From the NCBI GenBank assembly GCA_027062165.1, contig JAMOTU010000058.1, positions 1 through 10,039 of the forward strand: DNA of 10,039 nucleotides, read 5' to 3'. A program made the translations under genes and the position numbers. This document shows positions 7,871-10,039 of this stretch, in pieces. Each line of letters starts with the position of its first letter. Positions within the stretch are counted from its first letter, which is position 1. A model generated the notes under the pieces. That model saw nothing but the letters and a program-made list of their open reading frames with translations, was not told where the DNA came from and searched no databases. This DNA is from Candidatus Altimarinota bacterium. Its GTDB lineage: Bacteria > Patescibacteriota > Gracilibacteria > Absconditabacterales > Absconditicoccaceae.

Positions 7871-7882
7871 CGCGGAGGTTTT
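7857..7882. terminator. Bidirectional rho-independent terminator between convergent operons
   Basis: A 10-bp stem (aaacctccgc 7857-7866 with gcggaggttt 7872-7881) and a 5-base loop are followed on the plus strand by a T-rich run (ttttctatttta). On the opposite strand the stem is followed by TTTCTTTTATT. The HIT stop codon (7868-7870) is in the loop and the last LamG stop (7888-7890) is only 6 bases beyond. It can therefore end both operons. Confidence 0.85.
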
Positions 7883-7887
7883 CTATT

Positions 7888-8562
7888 TTAATCATAATAC
7901 CATTGTCTAAAAAAGTCATACATTTTTTGGATTTGTTGTGGGGAGAGAGCTTTGTTGTAAAACAAAACTAATCATATTATTCAATTAAACCGAGCATCAT
8001 CTCATTCCATTCATATTTTATTTATGTCAGTGTTATTTAGGATATTATTAGTTATTGATGATATTTTTTCTTGTCAGTTTTCATATATATAATCATATCA
8101 ATTATATCATTTTACAGCAACATAATGTGCCAATTTATAATATATAGGAGTATAAGCTATTTTATGCCAAGTAGTTCAATCAGGGTCTCTGTATCAAAAA
8201 TTTAAAGTATTATCATCGTAAAAATAAAAATTAATAACATCTGCTCAAAGATTTGAACTTAATTGATGACAAAACAAACTTCTATGTTGATTATTAAAGT
8301 TAGTTTTTGCAATAATATAAATACTAAATTGTTCATATGTCGGAATATTGCCTATTTGTACATAATCATCATTCCCATCAAACTTCATATAATGCGTATT
8401 ATTCCTCCTTCCCATCACTACTCCTCCATTAGCAGTTCCATGATTTCAATTTCAAGAAATATCTATTACTTTATTTCAATTGTGTTTTCAATTATACGCC
8501 GCTATAAGTCAGTCTTGAAATTCTTTTGGAATAAAGAAGTTAGGGTGTTTGTAGATGTACAT
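7888..8562 (-). CDS. LamG / concanavalin A-like lectin-fold protein (third of three)
   Basis: This 224-aa protein has the layout of the LamG_3 (PF13385-type) fold. After a short leader come GLIAAYNGK (from G18) and DISGNGNHGTANGG (D34 on), then YMKFDGNDDYVQIG. A beta-rich middle follows, and the typical end FNGIIGLVLFYNKALSPQQI. Many glycines are TGA, including G37 and G39 of SGNGNHGT. There is no signal peptide. It begins one base after the stop of the preceding gene (TAA-A-ATG), so the two are cotranscribed and likely coupled. Such proteins bind sugars or surfaces; in a phage they are usually tail-fibre or virion adhesins. The role is inferred, the fold is clear. Confidence 0.88.
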
Positions 8563-8563
8563 T

Positions 8564-9187
8564 TTAATGCATTAGTAATTTATATAAAAGTTTAACTTCA
8601 GAGTTTGAGAGAGCACGTTCAAATACTAAAATTAAAGATACATCTCATTTAAAATTTACATTTTGAGCAGGATGGTATCAAATATAGTTAGTATCAGATG
8701 AAAAATTAATAGTTCTAGCAGAAGTTTTTTCTTCAACAAAGTCATCCAAAATTAGTTTACTTCAAGCTGAAGATGATATAAAAGTAGTCATATGATATTT
8801 TCAATCTATTACATTTTGATTTAGAACAATTAATAAATCATTATCTCAATTGTCATTCCAAAAAAATACACTCTTTTGACCATTATCACTTACAGCCAAA
8901 TTCCACCTATTAGCTTGTTTATTATTATTTCATATAATATGTGTTTGTTCACTATAAGCACTATCTTTTTTAAATAATGCAATTATTGTTAGATCTCCTC
9001 ATCCAATATGTATTGGTTTTGGTAACGTAATATATCAACTATTAAAATTATACGCACAATTTTCATACCCTAAATGGTCAGTGGTAAGCGTAGCCCCATT
9101 ATTAGTCGCTTTTTCTCCTGTTACTAAATTACTTAAATCTCAGTTTCTAAAATCATAATAAGCTACAAGTCCGTCAAATAATCCCAT
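8564..9187 (-). CDS. LamG / concanavalin A-like lectin-fold protein (second of three)
   Basis: This 207-aa protein starts MGLFDGLVAYYDFRNGDLSN, the first strand of a LamG_3 domain. It continues with TNNGATLTTDHLG and a long beta-sandwich body, and ends GYHPAQNVNFKGDVSLILVF followed by ERALSNSEVKLLY. That last part is the conserved closing strand and helix of the family. Numerous TGA codons are read as Gly. Unlike its neighbours it lacks the SGNGxxGT motif, so it is the more diverged copy. It lies 14 bases after the previous gene, has no Shine-Dalgarno (AT-rich leader) and no signal peptide. It is probably a virion surface or tail adhesin; ligand unknown. Confidence 0.86.
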
Positions 9188-9201
9188 TTTATTGAATTAT
9201 A

Positions 9202-9858
9202 TTATAAATAAGTATTACGAGCTGGAGTAAGTTTTCTTAATCATTCGAGATAAAGAGTATGGATTTCGGGTTCGGTTAGAACGCGGTTGTAAATACGGAA
9301 TAAGCAAATTTTTCCTATCCAGTAATCTGATATTCTTCTCCCTATATAAAAAGGAGTAGTACTATCTACATCTCTATCATTTAATCAAAAACTATTTCAT
9401 ATTAATATTCAATTTTTATATAAATAAGCATTATTTCAATTAACTATTATGATTAGATTTATCCATTTATTTGCTTCTGACTTAAATGTAATTGTTCAAA
9501 TTGAATTTCAATTATTGTTAAAAAAGTCTACAAAAGATGAACTTCAATTTTCATATACAGCAAAAATTTTATCTCAAGAATTACTTCAAGCTTGCGAAAT
9601 CATATATTTTCATTGAGAAGCGTTTTTAGAATTATACCAAAAAGATATACAAAAATTAGATATTCAATTTAAGATAGTTCAACAATCAACATAACTACTA
9701 CTCCCATTAAAACTCGCACATTTATTTTGATACCCAATATTTGTTTCCACCCAAGCAACATCAGTAGGAGTTCCATCGTATCAATTTCAACTATAATCTT
9801 TAGCGTCTCAATTAAGAGGTAGATCTAGAATTAATCCTCTGCGTGGTATTGTTAGCAT
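9202..9858 (-). CDS. LamG / concanavalin A-like lectin-fold protein (first of three)
   Basis: This 218-aa protein has a canonical single LamG_3 domain. It shows GLILDLPLNGDAKDYSGNGY followed by DGT (to about T30), ASFNGSSSYVDCG, ANKWINLIIIVNGNNAYLYK plus NG, and finally IGKICLFRIYNRVLTEPEIH with TLYLEGL. Many TGA codons are Gly (for example in SQG, NGI and GSNSG). ATG 9858 is the only start that keeps the leading strand, and an in-frame TAA lies five codons upstream (9871-9873). It is preceded by a spacer with a 33-bp tandem repeat. As head of the three-gene cluster it probably shares a promoter with the others. A phage adhesin is the likeliest role, by family and context. Confidence 0.9.
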
Positions 9859-9875
9859 TGAAGAATTATTTTATT

Positions 9876-9937
9876 ATTTAAATGAGCAGGGCACATTCGT
9901 GCAAGTTTATTTAAATAAGCAAAGCACATTCGTGCAA
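9876..9937 (-). promoter_or_regulatory. Possible duplicated promoter/operator in the 33-bp repeat
   Basis: Read on the minus strand, each repeat gives ttgcac, 17 bases, then ttaaat (boxes at 9937-9932 and 9914-9909; and 9904-9899 and 9881-9876). These are weak -35/-10-like boxes with the ideal spacing (3/6 and 4/6 matches). The inner copy would start transcription about 10 bases before the LamG ATG. The boxes are poor in an AT-rich background. The hairpin may instead be an operator or an RNA element. Confidence 0.27.
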
Positions 9938-9949
9938 GTTTATTTAAAA
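9876..9949. repeat. 33-bp tandem repeat (two copies plus a partial third) upstream of the LamG cluster
   Basis: Copies at 9876-9908 and 9909-9941 match at 30 of 33 bases. The three differences are all G/A transitions, in the first half. A third copy survives only as its first 7 bases (9942-9948). Each copy holds a small hairpin gcac-attc-gtgc (9891-9902, 9924-9935). The array fills nearly the whole spacer between the stop of the upstream minus-strand gene and the first LamG gene. Confidence 0.85.
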
Positions 9950-10039
9950 TAAACTTTCAAATTAGCTCACGCAAAATTTACTGCTGTTTTTGTTATATTG
10001 AATCTTATTCTTGTATTTTCGGTAATGTTTGTAGAAGAA
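9940..10039 (-). CDS. C-terminal end of a probable phage structural protein (5' part outside the window)
   Basis: An open frame enters from the right edge on the minus strand and gives 32 residues ending in TAA at 9942-9940. The visible sequence (NITENTRIRFNITKTAVNFA, then GANLKVYFK) alternates polar and hydrophobic residues like beta strands, and one TGA is read as Gly. This suits a virion or baseplate protein upstream of adhesins. The frame is chosen because it is the one with coding-like composition; another minus-strand frame is also open to 9965 but gives an unlikely peptide. No domain can be named. Confidence 0.5.

Noticed and set aside
8384..8420. AAGGAGG on the minus strand before an internal ATG of the third LamG gene
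   Set aside because: The distance (about 17 bases) is too long, and starting there would delete the conserved SGNGNHGT strand; it is a by-product of coding Gly-Arg-Arg.
8263..8595. Plus-strand frame of 110 codons
   Set aside because: Ile/Ser-rich shadow of the third LamG gene, with no recognisable motif.
1..10039. tRNA, rRNA, CRISPR array, transposase or integrase
   Set aside because: I looked for cloverleaf-like ends, GTTCRANNC boxes, regularly spaced repeats and recombinase motifs and saw none; the only regular repeat is the 33-bp pair at 9876.

Overview
The window is AT-rich (roughly 30% GC by eye) and uses TGA as a sense codon. Read with the standard code it looks like a field of broken fragments. 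Read with TGA = glycine it resolves into 19 tightly packed genes that end only in TAA (17) or TAG (2). Glycine rather than tryptophan is required because TGA falls on invariant glycines of unrelated families: the primase KTGRGWH motif, the helicase AGKTT loop, YopX GQYTGLKDKNG, HIT FGGHPE and LamG SGNGNHGT. This is genetic code 25, known from Absconditabacteria (SR1) and Gracilibacteria. Gene content and layout say this is a phage or prophage of such a host, not a host chromosome backbone.

Layout, plus strand, 1-7870: the tail of an unknown gene; a 909-aa primase-polymerase/helicase fusion; a 168-aa unknown; a small PD-(D/E)xK nuclease; two short coiled-coil proteins; a possible lysis block (small membrane protein, a glycine-free 98-aa protein, and an exported peptidoglycan-hydrolase-like protein whose start lies inside the preceding gene); a 133-aa unknown; a MazG/PRA-PH-like pyrophosphohydrolase; a cytidylyltransferase-fold protein with a helical N-terminus; a YopX protein; a 103-aa unknown; and a HIT-family nucleotide hydrolase. 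Most junctions overlap or have gaps under 15 bases, so this is probably one operon. It ends at a strong 10-bp hairpin that contains the HIT stop codon.

Layout, minus strand, 10039-7888: the tail of a likely structural gene, an 80-base spacer carrying a 33-bp tandem repeat, and three consecutive 207-224-aa concanavalin A-like (LamG) proteins, probably virion or tail adhesins. This block converges on the same hairpin, which probably terminates both operons.

Taken together, the plus strand carries replication, recombination, possible lysis and nucleotide-handling functions, and the minus strand carries surface recognition. No tRNA, rRNA, CRISPR array, integrase, transposase or capsid/terminase gene is visible. 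No gene-free stretch exceeds about 80 bases.
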